A stretch of 64,000 nucleotides of DNA from Hyphomicrobiales bacterium (GTDB taxonomy: Bacteria; Pseudomonadota; Alphaproteobacteria; Rhizobiales; Rhizobiaceae). Below, one piece after another: positions 17,838-25,912 of the stretch. Positions within the stretch are counted from its first letter, which is position 1, and each line of letters opens with the position of its first letter. The stretch covers positions 129,536-193,535 of the forward strand of contig UBNQ01000003.1 in NCBI GenBank assembly GCA_900466875.1, given 5' to 3'. Position numbers and translations under genes: made by a program. The notes beneath the pieces are model-generated. The model saw only the letters and a list, made by a program, of their open reading frames with translations, searched no databases and was not told the origin of the DNA.

Positions 17838-17863
17838 AACCGTCAACGGGCGATTTTCGTTCC
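17838..17863 (-). promoter_or_regulatory. EcfG/RpoE2-type promoter for the DUF3008 gene
   Basis: On the minus strand, GGAAC and GGTT are separated by 17 bp; the alphaproteobacterial general-stress consensus is GGAAC-N16-17-CGTT. One base differs in the -10 element. Confidence 0.6.
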
Positions 17864-17876
17864 AATCGACAAGCAC

Positions 17877-17901
17877 GGAACCTCTCACCGTGCGACGGGT
17901 T
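17877..17901 (+). promoter_or_regulatory. EcfG/RpoE2-type promoter for the small acidic protein
   Basis: GGAAC-N16-GGTT, 57 bp before the downstream ATG, divergent from the promoter of the DUF3008 gene 14 bp away. One base differs from the consensus -10. Confidence 0.6.
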
Positions 17902-17958
17902 GTTTCCCGACGTCAGCAACTCCCCTGCGGACGACCGGATACTGGAAAGGAACACGCC

Positions 17959-18174
17959 ATGAGCGCGACAACTCCGAAGATCGACACCGACATCGAGCGC
18001 GAACAGCGCGACACCACCAATCCCGAAGCGCTGAAAGAAGCCGCACGGCTCGGCAACAATGACACCTATCTGGTCAAGACCGACCTTGAAGATGCCGATG
18101 AGCGTGAGGACGGCGACCAGCCGGACGGCCGCGCCAGCCCGATGAGCAATGCCGACAATCCCGAACGCGGATAG
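17959..18174 (+). CDS. Small acidic hypothetical protein
   Basis: A 71-residue protein rich in Asp, Glu, Asn and Thr, with no hydrophobic segment and a likely disordered C-terminal half ending DNPERG. It starts MSATTPKIDTDIEREQRD. GGAAAGGAA precedes the ATG. I do not recognise a family. Its GGAAC-type promoter and stress-gene neighbours suggest a general-stress hydrophilic protein. Confidence 0.7.
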   Translation: MSATTPKIDTDIEREQRDTTNPEALKEAARLGNNDTYLVKTDLEDADEREDGDQPDGRASPMSNADNPERG

Positions 18175-18194
18175 GCCCGGGCGCGGTTAGAAAC

Positions 18195-18219
18195 GGAACC
18201 ACCCGGGCTCTCGCGTGTT
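18195..18219 (+). promoter_or_regulatory. EcfG/RpoE2-type promoter for the nucleotidyltransferase operon
   Basis: GGAAC-N16-TGTT, ending 29 bp before the ATG, one base off the CGTT consensus. Confidence 0.6.
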
Positions 18220-18248
18220 GCTTTATCGAAGCAATAAGGGAGACATCC

Positions 18249-19136
18249 ATGGACGCCGACACACTACCGACCACCGGGTCGGGGCCGACGCCCGAACCGG
18301 AAAAGGGACGCAACACCCATCCCCTGCACCTGATGCCGGGGATGGAGGTCAAGGCAGCACCGACGCTTGCCGATGCGGAAGCTGAAAACTTCGTCTCCGA
18401 AGCGCTGGAAGACCTCGTCGCCTGCCACATTCCCTTCCTGCTGGCCGGCACCTTTGCGATCAGCGCCTATACCGGCATCACCCGGCCCACCAAGGATCTT
18501 GATATCTTCTGCAAGGCAGGCGATTACGCCCGCATCCTCGCCCATTTCAAGGAAAAGGGTTACGAGATCGAGGTCGAGGACGACCGCTGGCTCGGCAAGA
18601 TCAAGAAGGGCCGCCATTTCTGCGACGTCATCTTTGCCGCCTCCAACGGCACGATGCCGATCAGCGAGAGCTGGTTCGAGAACGCCCGGCAGATCGAGAT
18701 GAACGGCCACAAGGTGCGCATCATCGCACCGACAGAGCTGATCTGGTCGAAATGTTTCGTCCAGCTTCGCCACCGTTACGATGGCGGCGATATCGTCCAC
18801 ATGATCCTGCGCGCCCATGACCAGATCGACTGGGACAGGCTTCTCAACCACATGGAAGTCCACTGGGAGGTATTGCTCATTCACCTCCTCAACTTCCGCT
18901 GGATCTACCCGACCGAGCGCGACAAGGTGCCGGACTGGTTGCTCGACGAGCTGCTCGACCGCCTGAAAGCCCAGCGCGAACTGCCCCTTCCACAAATGAA
19001 GATCTGCCGTGGCCGGATGTTCAGCCGTGTCGACTTCGAGATCGACGTCAAGGAATGGGGTTTTGCCGATGTCGGCGGCGAAGGCGATCTGCGCGAAGGC
19101 GTGGACGAGGAAACCAGAGAAGGAGGCCCGGTGTGA
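18249..19136 (+). CDS. Nucleotidyltransferase-fold protein (MNT/AbiEii-like)
   Basis: A 295-residue protein. Residues about 60-85, LLAGTFAISAYTG followed by RPTKDLDIF, fit the polymerase-beta-type nucleotidyltransferase pattern (G-x-x-A then D-x-D), and CDVIF near 127 offers the third acidic residue. The usual GG/GS turn is AGT here. The C-terminus is acidic with a VDFEIDVKEWG block. The substrate is unknown. The stop overlaps the metallophosphoesterase start by 4 nt, so the two are made together, behind a stress-type promoter. It could transfer a nucleotide to a protein, sugar or RNA, with the partner removing it; this is inference. Confidence 0.7.
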   Translation: MDADTLPTTGSGPTPEPEKGRNTHPLHLMPGMEVKAAPTLADAEAENFVSEALEDLVACHIPFLLAGTFAISAYTGITRPTKDLDIFCKAGDYARILAHFKEKGYEIEVEDDRWLGKIKKGRHFCDVIFAASNGTMPISESWFENARQIEMNGHKVRIIAPTELIWSKCFVQLRHRYDGGDIVHMILRAHDQIDWDRLLNHMEVHWEVLLIHLLNFRWIYPTERDKVPDWLLDELLDRLKAQRELPLPQMKICRGRMFSRVDFEIDVKEWGFADVGGEGDLREGVDEETREGGPV

Positions 19137-19906
19137 CCAAGGCGCCCGAAAAGAAGCAGGAAGATACCGCGTCGAAGAAAGCCAATGGCAAGCCCAATGG
19201 GAAACAGCGCATAGCCGCCATGGGCGATCTGCACGTCAAGGAACACGGCTCGGTATCCTACAAGGACTTGTTTGCCGAGATTTCGCAGGAGGCTGACATT
19301 CTCGTGCTGACCGGCGACCTCACGGACCTTGGCAAGCCGGCGGAAGCGGAGCTTCTGGCAGCCGACCTGCGTTCCTGCTCGATCCCGATCGTCGGCGTGC
19401 TCGGCAATCACGATTACGAATGCGGCCATGTCGATGAGGTGAAGGCCATCATCAAGGATGCCGGCGTCCATCTTCTGGAAGGGTCCGCGATCGAGATCAA
19501 CGGTGTCGGTTTTGCCGGCGTCAAGGGTTTTGCCGGCGGCTTCGGCCGTTACATGCTCGGCTCCTTCGGTGAACCGGCGATCAAGGCGATGGTGGCCGAA
19601 AGCGTCGAGGAAACAATGCGGCTCGAAAATGCGCTGCGTCAGGTCCGCTCCGAACGCGCCATGGTCGTGCTTCACTATGCGCCGATCCAGCAGACGGTCG
19701 AAGGCGAACCGCCGGAAATCTTTCCCTTCCTCGGCTCGTCCCGACTTGCCGAAACCATTGACCGGTTTCCGGTAAAAGCCGTCGTCCACGGCCACGCCCA
19801 TCGCGGCACATATGAGGGCCGGACGCCCGGCGGCGCCCCGGTTTACAATGTCGCCTCCCATATCGAGAAGCCGACGGGGAAGGCCTACGCTTTATTGGAA
19901 ATGTGA
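19133..19906 (+). CDS. Calcineurin-like metallophosphoesterase
   Basis: A 257-residue phosphoesterase with all five family blocks: AMGDLHVKEH (Asp-x-His near 32), TGDLTDLG, GNHDYE, LHYAP and VHGHAHRG. The GTG start lies inside the previous stop (GTGA overlap) and is preceded by AGGAGG. The N-terminal 25 residues are Lys-rich and probably flexible. Candidates for substrate are cyclic nucleotides, nucleotide adducts or phosphoproteins. It is coupled to the nucleotidyltransferase. Confidence 0.87.
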   Translation: MTKAPEKKQEDTASKKANGKPNGKQRIAAMGDLHVKEHGSVSYKDLFAEISQEADILVLTGDLTDLGKPAEAELLAADLRSCSIPIVGVLGNHDYECGHVDEVKAIIKDAGVHLLEGSAIEINGVGFAGVKGFAGGFGRYMLGSFGEPAIKAMVAESVEETMRLENALRQVRSERAMVVLHYAPIQQTVEGEPPEIFPFLGSSRLAETIDRFPVKAVVHGHAHRGTYEGRTPGGAPVYNVASHIEKPTGKAYALLEM

Positions 19907-19932
19907 GCCGCGGAGCGAAAGCCCCTCCCAAA

Positions 19933-20052
19933 CCCTCCCCACAAGGGGGAGGGCTTAACCCGGACGCACTACTAAGCCCCAAGAAGAAGCTGGCGATTGC
20001 CGCGTGTTCTCTCCCCCTTGTGGGGGAGATGGCCGGCAGGCCAGAGGGGGAT
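19933..20052. repeat. Two GC-rich palindromic repeats
   Basis: CCCTCCCC-ACAA-GGGGGAGGG at 19933-19953 and TCTCCCCC-TTGT-GGGGGAGA at 20010-20029; the second is followed by GGCCGGCAGGCC and AGGGGG. Both are short dispersed repeats of the type common between rhizobial genes. They may stop transcription from the upstream operon. Confidence 0.7.
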
Positions 20053-20107
20053 CATAAACTCAGCGGGCAATAAACCCCGAAAATCTCCCACCTCCTTCGC
20101 CCGCCAT

Positions 20108-20132
20108 GGAACCCGAAGCCCGTTCGTCCGTT
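20108..20132 (+). promoter_or_regulatory. EcfG/RpoE2 promoter of treZ-treY
   Basis: GGAAC-N16-CGTT, an exact match to the alphaproteobacterial general-stress sigma-factor consensus, 32 bp before the treZ start. Confidence 0.75.
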
Positions 20133-20164
20133 TGCCGGTCTCTTTCAACGAGGGACCGGGTCAT

Positions 20165-21976
20165 ATGACGGACAGCAATGCCGCCGCGGAGTTTCGTGTT
20201 TTTCCAAAGACCTGGGGCGCGGAATATGTCGCCGTCGGAGAGGTGCGTTTCCGGCTCTGGGCACCCGGTCAAAAGAGCGTCATCCTGCGTCTCGATGGCG
20301 ACGACACGGAAATGAGCGAAAGCGGCGGCGGCTGGTTCGAGCTGCTGGCGACCGGCGTTTCGGCCGGAACGGAATATAATTTTGTCCTCTCCGATGGCAC
20401 GGTCGTCCCCGACCCGGCTTCCCGCGCCCAGACGGACAGCGTCAATGGTCCATCTCTCGTCATCGACCCGACCAATTACGACTGGCAGGACACCGACTGG
20501 ACCGGCCGCCCCTGGGAAGAGACGGTCGTCTACGAATTGCATTTCGGCACCTTCACCCCGGAAGGCACGTTTCGCGCCGCGATCGAAAAGCTCCCCTATC
20601 TTGCCGATCTCGGCATCACGATGATCGAGGTGATGCCGCTTTCCCAGTTCGGCGGAAAGCGCGGCTGGGGTTATGACGGCGTGCTGCTTTACGCCCCCCA
20701 CTCGGCCTATGGCCCGCCCGAGGATTTCAAGGCTTTCGTCGACGCAGCCCACCAGCAGGGCATATCCGTTGTCCTCGATATCGTGCTCAATCACTTCGGC
20801 CCGGAAGGCAATTATCTACCGCTTCTGGCGCCCGACTTCTTCCACAAGGAGCGCATGACGCCCTGGGGCGCCGGTATCGCCTATGATGTCGAGGCCGCAC
20901 GGAGTTATATGGCCGAAGCTCCTCTCTACTGGCTGGAGGAATACCATCTCGACGGCCTGCGTTTCGACGCCATCGACCAGATCGAGGACACGTCGGAGAA
21001 ACATATCCTGACCGAGATCGCCGAGCGCATCCGCGCCGAGATCACCGACCGGCCGATCCACCTGACGACCGAAGACTGCCGCAACGTCACCTTCCTGCAT
21101 CCACGCGACGAGGACGGTTCCGCCCCGCTTTTCACCGGAGAGTGGAACGACGATTTTCACAATGCCGTCCATGTTTTCGCAACGGGCGAAACCCACGCCT
21201 ATTATAAGGATTTTGCCGAAAGCCCGGAAAAGCTTGTCGCCCGTTGCCTTGCGCAGGGTTTCGCCTATCAGGGCGAAGTGTCGCCGCAATCGGGCGAAAA
21301 GCGCGGCGTCGACAGCACCGGTCAGCCGCCCATCGCCTTCGTCGACTTTATCCAGAACCATGACCAGACGGGCAACCGCGCGCAAGGCGAACGCCTGATC
21401 GCGCTTGCGGGCGATGCACGCAATAAAGTGCTGCTCGCCACCCTTCTCCTGTCGCCGCATATCCCGTTGATGTTCATGGGCGAGGAATACGGCGAGACAA
21501 ACCCCTTCCTCTTCTTCACCGATTTCCACGGGGATCTGGCAAAGGCAGTGCGCGAAGGGCGAGCGAAGGAGTTCGAGGGCCACGCCGGTCACGGTGAAAA
21601 AGTGCCCGATCCGAACGCTAAGCAGACGTTCGAGAGGTCGAAACTCGACTGGGACAAGCTCCAATCACCGGAAGGCCGGGACTGGCTCGATTTTACCCGC
21701 GAATTGCTGGCATTGCGGCAGGAGATCGTCGTGCCGCTTCTGGCAACTGCTCCGGGCGGCACCGGCGACGTGATCGAAACAGATACAGGATACCTTGCCG
21801 TCTCCTGGGATTTCCCGAAAGGCAAACTCGCTCTCGCCCTTAATATCGGCGAGGCGGCAAGGCCGCTGCCCACGATGCCGGGCAAGCCGATCTACGCCTT
21901 CCCGAAGAAGGATCACCCGGAAAGGGTGAGCGAGCTTTCTCCCAATTCCATCCTCGTCAGTTTTGAAAAGGCATGA
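20165..21976 (+). CDS. treZ: Malto-oligosyltrehalose trehalohydrolase
   Basis: GH13 enzyme that releases free trehalose from maltooligosyl trehalose. The 603-residue product has an N-terminal CBM48-like domain (VRFRLWAPGQKSV, near 25), then a TIM barrel with nucleophile Asp in GLRFDAIDQ, acid Glu in HLTTEDCRN and Asp in FIQNHDQTGNR, all TreZ-specific patterns. The ATG is preceded by GAGGGA. It overlaps treY by 4 nt, and the pair is expressed from a stress promoter, fitting trehalose as osmo- and desiccation protectant. No treX or glgX is in the window. Confidence 0.93.
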   Translation: MTDSNAAAEFRVFPKTWGAEYVAVGEVRFRLWAPGQKSVILRLDGDDTEMSESGGGWFELLATGVSAGTEYNFVLSDGTVVPDPASRAQTDSVNGPSLVIDPTNYDWQDTDWTGRPWEETVVYELHFGTFTPEGTFRAAIEKLPYLADLGITMIEVMPLSQFGGKRGWGYDGVLLYAPHSAYGPPEDFKAFVDAAHQQGISVVLDIVLNHFGPEGNYLPLLAPDFFHKERMTPWGAGIAYDVEAARSYMAEAPLYWLEEYHLDGLRFDAIDQIEDTSEKHILTEIAERIRAEITDRPIHLTTEDCRNVTFLHPRDEDGSAPLFTGEWNDDFHNAVHVFATGETHAYYKDFAESPEKLVARCLAQGFAYQGEVSPQSGEKRGVDSTGQPPIAFVDFIQNHDQTGNRAQGERLIALAGDARNKVLLATLLLSPHIPLMFMGEEYGETNPFLFFTDFHGDLAKAVREGRAKEFEGHAGHGEKVPDPNAKQTFERSKLDWDKLQSPEGRDWLDFTRELLALRQEIVVPLLATAPGGTGDVIETDTGYLAVSWDFPKGKLALALNIGEAARPLPTMPGKPIYAFPKKDHPERVSELSPNSILVSFEKA

Positions 21977-24522
21977 GCCGCCGCATGATCCCGAACGCAA
22001 CCTATCGCATCCAGTTCCGCAACGGCATGACCTTCGACCGCGCCGCCGCCCTCGTGCCCTATCTGAAACGGCTCGGCATCAGCCACCTCTATGCCTCGCC
22101 GGTCTTCACCGCCACGACCGGCTCCACCCATGGCTATGATGTCACCAACGCCAACGAGATCGATCCGGCAATCGGCGGCCGCGAAGGCTTCGACCGCATG
22201 GTGACGGCGCTGAAAGCCGAAGGCCTCGGCCTGATCCTCGACATCGTTCCGAACCACATGGCCGCGTCACTGGAAAACCCGTGGTGGCGCGATGTGGTGG
22301 AGCATGGTGACAAGAGCCGCTACGCCCGCCATTTCGACATCGACTGGTCACGCCGCCTCACCCTGCCCTTCCTTGGCGATACATTCGAAGCCGTGCTGGA
22401 AGCGGGCGAGATTTCGGTCAAGCCGGATCCGGAAACCGGCAAGCCGGCCTTCGCCTATTACGAAACCTTCTATCCTCTGAACCCGGAAAGCTATGTCGGT
22501 AGCCAGGAAGATGTCCTGCAACTCACCGACAAGGCAGCGATCGCCGATCTGCATGACCGGCAGCCCTATCGGCTGACGTCTTGGCGCGATGCGCCGCGCG
22601 ACCTCTCCTATCGCCGTTTCTTCGAGATTACCGGCCTTGCGGGCGTCCGTGTCGAGGACGACGCCGTCTTCGACGACACCCATCGCCTGATCCTGGAGCT
22701 GGTTCGGTCCGGCGCGGTCGACGGACTGCGGGTGGATCATGTCGACGGCCTTGCCGATCCAAAAACCTATCTCGAACGCCTGCGGCAAGAGGCTGGTCCG
22801 GACTGCTACATCACCGTCGAAAAGATCCTAGGCGAGGGCGAAGACGTGTCGCCCTCCTGGCCGATTTCCGGCACGACCGGCTACGAGTTCATCGCAACCC
22901 TCAGCGACGCCCTTGTCGATGGTGACAAACTGAGCCAGCTCCATGCCGCTTATGCGACAGCAACCGGGTCGGTCCCGGAGATGCAGACGGAACTGCGCGC
23001 CGCCAAATTACTGATGGCGGACAACAACTTCGCCGGTGAAGTTGCGACCCTCGTCAAGCTTGCTGAATCGATACATGAGGAACTGCACGACGCAGCCCCG
23101 CTGCCGCTCGAGACGATCAGGGCCGGGCTGAGGGAATTGCTTGTCGCCTTCCCTGTCTACCGCACCTACGGCACGATCGACGGCATGCCGCCGGAAGGCA
23201 GACAGATGCTGGAAAAGGTCGTGAGCGATATTCGGCGCAGCCAGATAAACACCGATCTGGCCTCCCTGCCATTCCTGACGAAGGTGCTGAATAGCGACGT
23301 TCCAGCCTCGCTGTCGGACAAGGCTTCGACATTTCGCATCCGTTTCCAGCAACTGACCGGCCCGCTGATGGCAAAGTCGGTCGAAGACACGCTGTTCTTC
23401 CGTCATCACGCCTTGATCGCCTTGAACGAAGTCGGTTCCGAACCTCTGCCTCGGGAGTTTTCGCTGGCCCGTTTCCACGAGCAGATGGCCGAGCGGCAGA
23501 AACGTCAGCCGGATGCGCTGTCGAGTACGTCCACCCACGATACCAAGCGGGGCGAAGACGCCCGCGCCCGGCTTTATGCACTGAGCGAAGCACCGCAGAT
23601 CTGGGCTGACGCGGTCGAACGCTGGAGGCGGATGAACAGCGCCGCCTTGACCCGGCTCGACGATGGCCCCGCACCGGAGCCGGCCGTGGAGTGGATGCTG
23701 TATCAGGCGCTTGCCGGTGTCTGGCCGTCCGATCTTGCATCCGATGACACGGATGGCCTTGCTAGGATTGAAGAGCGTTTCCAGGCCTATGCCGAAAAGG
23801 CAATCCGCGAGGCAAAGCTCCGCACGAACTGGGCCGACGGGAACGCGGATTACGAAGCCGCCGTCAGAGACTACGTTCATGCGATGCTTTCACCCGACAA
23901 CCAGGACTTCCTGGGGGATTTAACCGCCACCCTTCGCCCCTTCTCCCGCACCGGCAGCGTCAATTCCATCGCTCAGACGATCATCAAGCTGACGGCGCCG
24001 GGCGTGCCGGATATCTATCAGGGCAGTGAAACCTCAGACCTGTCGCTCGTCGACCCCGACAACCGGCGCGAACCGGATTTCGACATGCTGGCGGGACAGT
24101 TTTCGTCGGAAGAAAAGCCCAGCTCCGCCGACGAGGACGACTGGTTGAGCGGCCGCCTCAAGCAGCAGGTGATCGGCGCGATACTGAAGCTTCGCAACAC
24201 CTTGCCGGAGCTTTTCCGTCAGGGCGAATACCTTCCGCTTGAAGCGCAGGGTTTGCGCGCAGAAAACATCGTCGCGTTTGCTCGGCATGACGGCCGCAAC
24301 GCGTTGCTGGTCATCGCTCCGCGACTTGTGCTGGAAGCCCTGCAGGATCTGGCGTCGCCCCGATCCGCCCATTGGGCTGAAACCCGCATCGCGCTGCCTG
24401 CGGCGCTTGCGGGAAAGCGCTACCGTGACGTTTTTACCGGCCGCGTCTTTGACTTCGCCGATGACGTTTCGGTCAACTGGGCTTTCGCCGATCATCCGTT
24501 CGCGGTCCTTGTCGCGGAGTGA
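21973..24522 (+). CDS. treY: Maltooligosyl trehalose synthase
   Basis: GH13 transglycosylase that turns the reducing-end alpha-1,4 bond of a maltodextrin into the alpha,alpha-1,1 bond of trehalose. The 849-residue product starts with the family block TYRIQFRNGMTFDRAAALVPYL cut into its usual order, and contains GLRVDHVDGLADP, ITVEKILG and STHDTKRGEDARARL, the last highly specific to TreY. It is translationally coupled to treZ (ATGA). The length is within the family range (about 750-950). Confidence 0.93.
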   Translation: MSRRMIPNATYRIQFRNGMTFDRAAALVPYLKRLGISHLYASPVFTATTGSTHGYDVTNANEIDPAIGGREGFDRMVTALKAEGLGLILDIVPNHMAASLENPWWRDVVEHGDKSRYARHFDIDWSRRLTLPFLGDTFEAVLEAGEISVKPDPETGKPAFAYYETFYPLNPESYVGSQEDVLQLTDKAAIADLHDRQPYRLTSWRDAPRDLSYRRFFEITGLAGVRVEDDAVFDDTHRLILELVRSGAVDGLRVDHVDGLADPKTYLERLRQEAGPDCYITVEKILGEGEDVSPSWPISGTTGYEFIATLSDALVDGDKLSQLHAAYATATGSVPEMQTELRAAKLLMADNNFAGEVATLVKLAESIHEELHDAAPLPLETIRAGLRELLVAFPVYRTYGTIDGMPPEGRQMLEKVVSDIRRSQINTDLASLPFLTKVLNSDVPASLSDKASTFRIRFQQLTGPLMAKSVEDTLFFRHHALIALNEVGSEPLPREFSLARFHEQMAERQKRQPDALSSTSTHDTKRGEDARARLYALSEAPQIWADAVERWRRMNSAALTRLDDGPAPEPAVEWMLYQALAGVWPSDLASDDTDGLARIEERFQAYAEKAIREAKLRTNWADGNADYEAAVRDYVHAMLSPDNQDFLGDLTATLRPFSRTGSVNSIAQTIIKLTAPGVPDIYQGSETSDLSLVDPDNRREPDFDMLAGQFSSEEKPSSADEDDWLSGRLKQQVIGAILKLRNTLPELFRQGEYLPLEAQGLRAENIVAFARHDGRNALLVIAPRLVLEALQDLASPRSAHWAETRIALPAALAGKRYRDVFTGRVFDFADDVSVNWAFADHPFAVLVAE

Positions 24523-24545
24523 TGATCGCACCAAAGGACAAAAAG

Positions 24546-24575
24546 AAACCGCCGGACTTTTCAGTCCAGCGGTTT
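24546..24575. terminator. Bidirectional terminator between treY and the small peptides
   Basis: A 13-bp stem with one mismatch, AAACCGCCGGACT with AGTCCAGCGGTTT, and a TTTC loop. It lies 24 bp after the treY stop and 29 bp after the convergent peptide gene; both flanks allow U-runs. Confidence 0.85.
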
Positions 24576-24603
24576 TCTGTTTCGCCACATCTGTCTTTCG
24601 GGA

Positions 24604-24678
24604 TCAACGAAGGCCGAAAAACGAGAGAATGGCGAGGACGATAACGACGGCTCCAACGAGCCAGACAATGCTGTTCAT
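24604..24678 (-). CDS. 24-residue hydrophobic membrane peptide, copy 2
   Basis: The product is MNSIVWLVGAVVIV followed by LAILSFFGLR: one membrane helix from residue 4 to about 21 and a short Arg-ended tail. CAGGAGAG stands ahead of the ATG with good spacing. It is a near-duplicate of the peptide gene 49 bp upstream (first ten residues differ at one position), and the two are transcribed in the same direction. I know no function. Conservation of the pair and strong ribosome sites argue that it is real despite its size. Confidence 0.72.
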   Translation of the reverse strand: MNSIVWLVGAVVIVLAILSFFGLR

Positions 24679-24726
24679 GATACTCTCCTGAAAAGGTTTA
24701 AACACCGCAAGGCGGATCGTCGTCGA

Positions 24727-24801
24727 TCAGGCAAAACCGACGAGATTGAGAACCGCGATGACGATCACGACTGCTCCGACCAACCAGATGATGCTGTTCA
24801 T
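24727..24801 (-). CDS. 24-residue hydrophobic membrane peptide, copy 1
   Basis: The product is MNSIIWLVGAVVIV followed by IAVLNLVGFA: a single membrane helix with almost no soluble part. AAAAGGAGA precedes the ATG by six bases. An exact EcfG-type promoter begins 30 bp upstream, so this is a leaderless-short stress transcript encoding at least this peptide and probably its paralogue downstream. The function is unknown; the size and shape are like small membrane regulators of transporters or of toxin-type peptides. Confidence 0.75.
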   Translation of the reverse strand: MNSIIWLVGAVVIVIAVLNLVGFA

Positions 24802-24830
24802 GACGTTCTCCTTTTGATGTCGCAAAAGTG

Positions 24831-24855
24831 AACGGCCGCAACCTTAAAAGGTTCC
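24831..24855 (-). promoter_or_regulatory. EcfG/RpoE2 promoter of the membrane peptides
   Basis: On the minus strand GGAAC-N16-CGTT, an exact consensus match, 29 bp upstream of the first peptide's ATG. Confidence 0.75.
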
Positions 24856-24913
24856 CGGATTGACGCGCTGTTTTGCGGCAATCTGCAAGAGAAATAAAAG
24901 AACAGCGGCGGCC

Positions 24914-25318
24914 TTAAGGCCCGTCCCGCCTCAGACCCGATTCCCGATCGAGCTTTCCGTGTTCCGCCTTGTAGAAATACTGGTTCGACAGAAGCCAGCC
25001 CTTGAGCGGCCTGAGCGGAAGGATGCAGGTCAGGAGCAGGAACGGAAGCGAGGTAAACAGATGCATCCAGAACGGAGGCTGGTAGATCGCCTCGATCAGG
25101 ACCGCCAGAGCCACGCTCGGCACGCAGGCAAAACAGACGACGAAGAAGGCAGGTCCATCGGCCGGGTCGGCAAACCCGTAATCCAGTCCGCAGACCTCGC
25201 AGCTCGGCTTCATAGACAGGAAGCCGTCGAATAAATGGCCCTGCCCGCAACGGGGGCAGCGGCCACGCAATCCGGTGTTAGACGGCGAAAGTGTCGGCCA
25301 GTGCGCGTCATGTCCCAT
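24914..25318 (-). CDS. DUF983 family membrane protein with zinc ribbon
   Basis: A 134-residue protein. RGRCPRCGQGHLFDGFL at about 19-35 and CEVCGLDYGFADPADGPAFFVV at 40-61 (quoted in two blocks: CEVCGLD, then ADPADGPAFF) give the four cysteines of the DUF983 zinc ribbon, followed by two membrane helices at about 56-75 and 83-103. The family is widespread in rhizobia next to cytochrome-oxidase or nucleoside genes but has no settled function. It is a single-gene unit here. Confidence 0.88.
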   Translation of the reverse strand: MGHDAHWPTLSPSNTGLRGRCPRCGQGHLFDGFLSMKPSCEVCGLDYGFADPADGPAFFVVCFACVPSVALAVLIEAIYQPPFWMHLFTSLPFLLLTCILPLRPLKGWLLSNQYFYKAEHGKLDRESGLRRDGP

Positions 25319-25455
25319 GGATCCGGCTTCCTCTCGAATATCTCTGGAGAATGCCTAACCCCGAACATTAGCAATCATCAAGGCAACAAGATGTAGCGCG
25401 TCAATGTGCCCATCCTAAAAGATGCATCCGTCAAAAATGCAACTTTAATCAGAGA

Positions 25456-25752
25456 TCAATCCCAGATCCGCTCCCGCTTGACGTAGCGATCAACGATTTT
25501 CAGGCTTCGATCCGGCTGGATCATGTAAGTCTCGTGAACTTCCCTACCCAGTTGGTTGGTGAATTCATGGGAGAATGTGCTGCCGATCGGCGACCTGGTC
25601 AGCCGGGTGCGAGGCTGGCCACCATAGGTGATGCTGCCGGGTATCGGTGCAAGACCCGCTCCCGTGTTGAAATTGTAGCCGACGGTGGTGGCCGACGCGG
25701 AGCATCCCGCAAGCGCAAGGGCCAGAATGGATAAGACAAGAGCCGGTTTCAT
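25456..25752 (-). CDS. Small hypothetical lipoprotein
   Basis: A 98-residue protein whose signal peptide ends in the lipobox LAGC (Cys17). The mature part, with GYNFNTGAGLAPIPGS and HETYMIQPDRSLKIVDRY, has no domain I recognise. It should be anchored to the periplasmic side of a membrane. It is divergent from the amidase gene across 160 bp. Confidence 0.75.
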   Translation of the reverse strand: MKPALVLSILALALAGCSASATTVGYNFNTGAGLAPIPGSITYGGQPRTRLTRSPIGSTFSHEFTNQLGREVHETYMIQPDRSLKIVDRYVKRERIWD

Positions 25753-25912
25753 GGCGTCATCCTTGAACGGAAAGATCGGCTGCGCGATCCTTCTCTGTGA
25801 GTATGAGGATGAAATAGGGCTGAGCCGATAATTCCGCTACCCTTGCCGAAGATATCGGATACATCTTGGAGCCAGCCAGTCCAAAGAAGTCAATTCATTC
25901 AAGGAAACATCC

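Noticed and set aside
19907..20164. Riboswitch or small RNA before treZ
   Set aside because: The hairpins are dispersed palindromic repeats upstream of the promoter at 20108, so they are not in the treZ leader.
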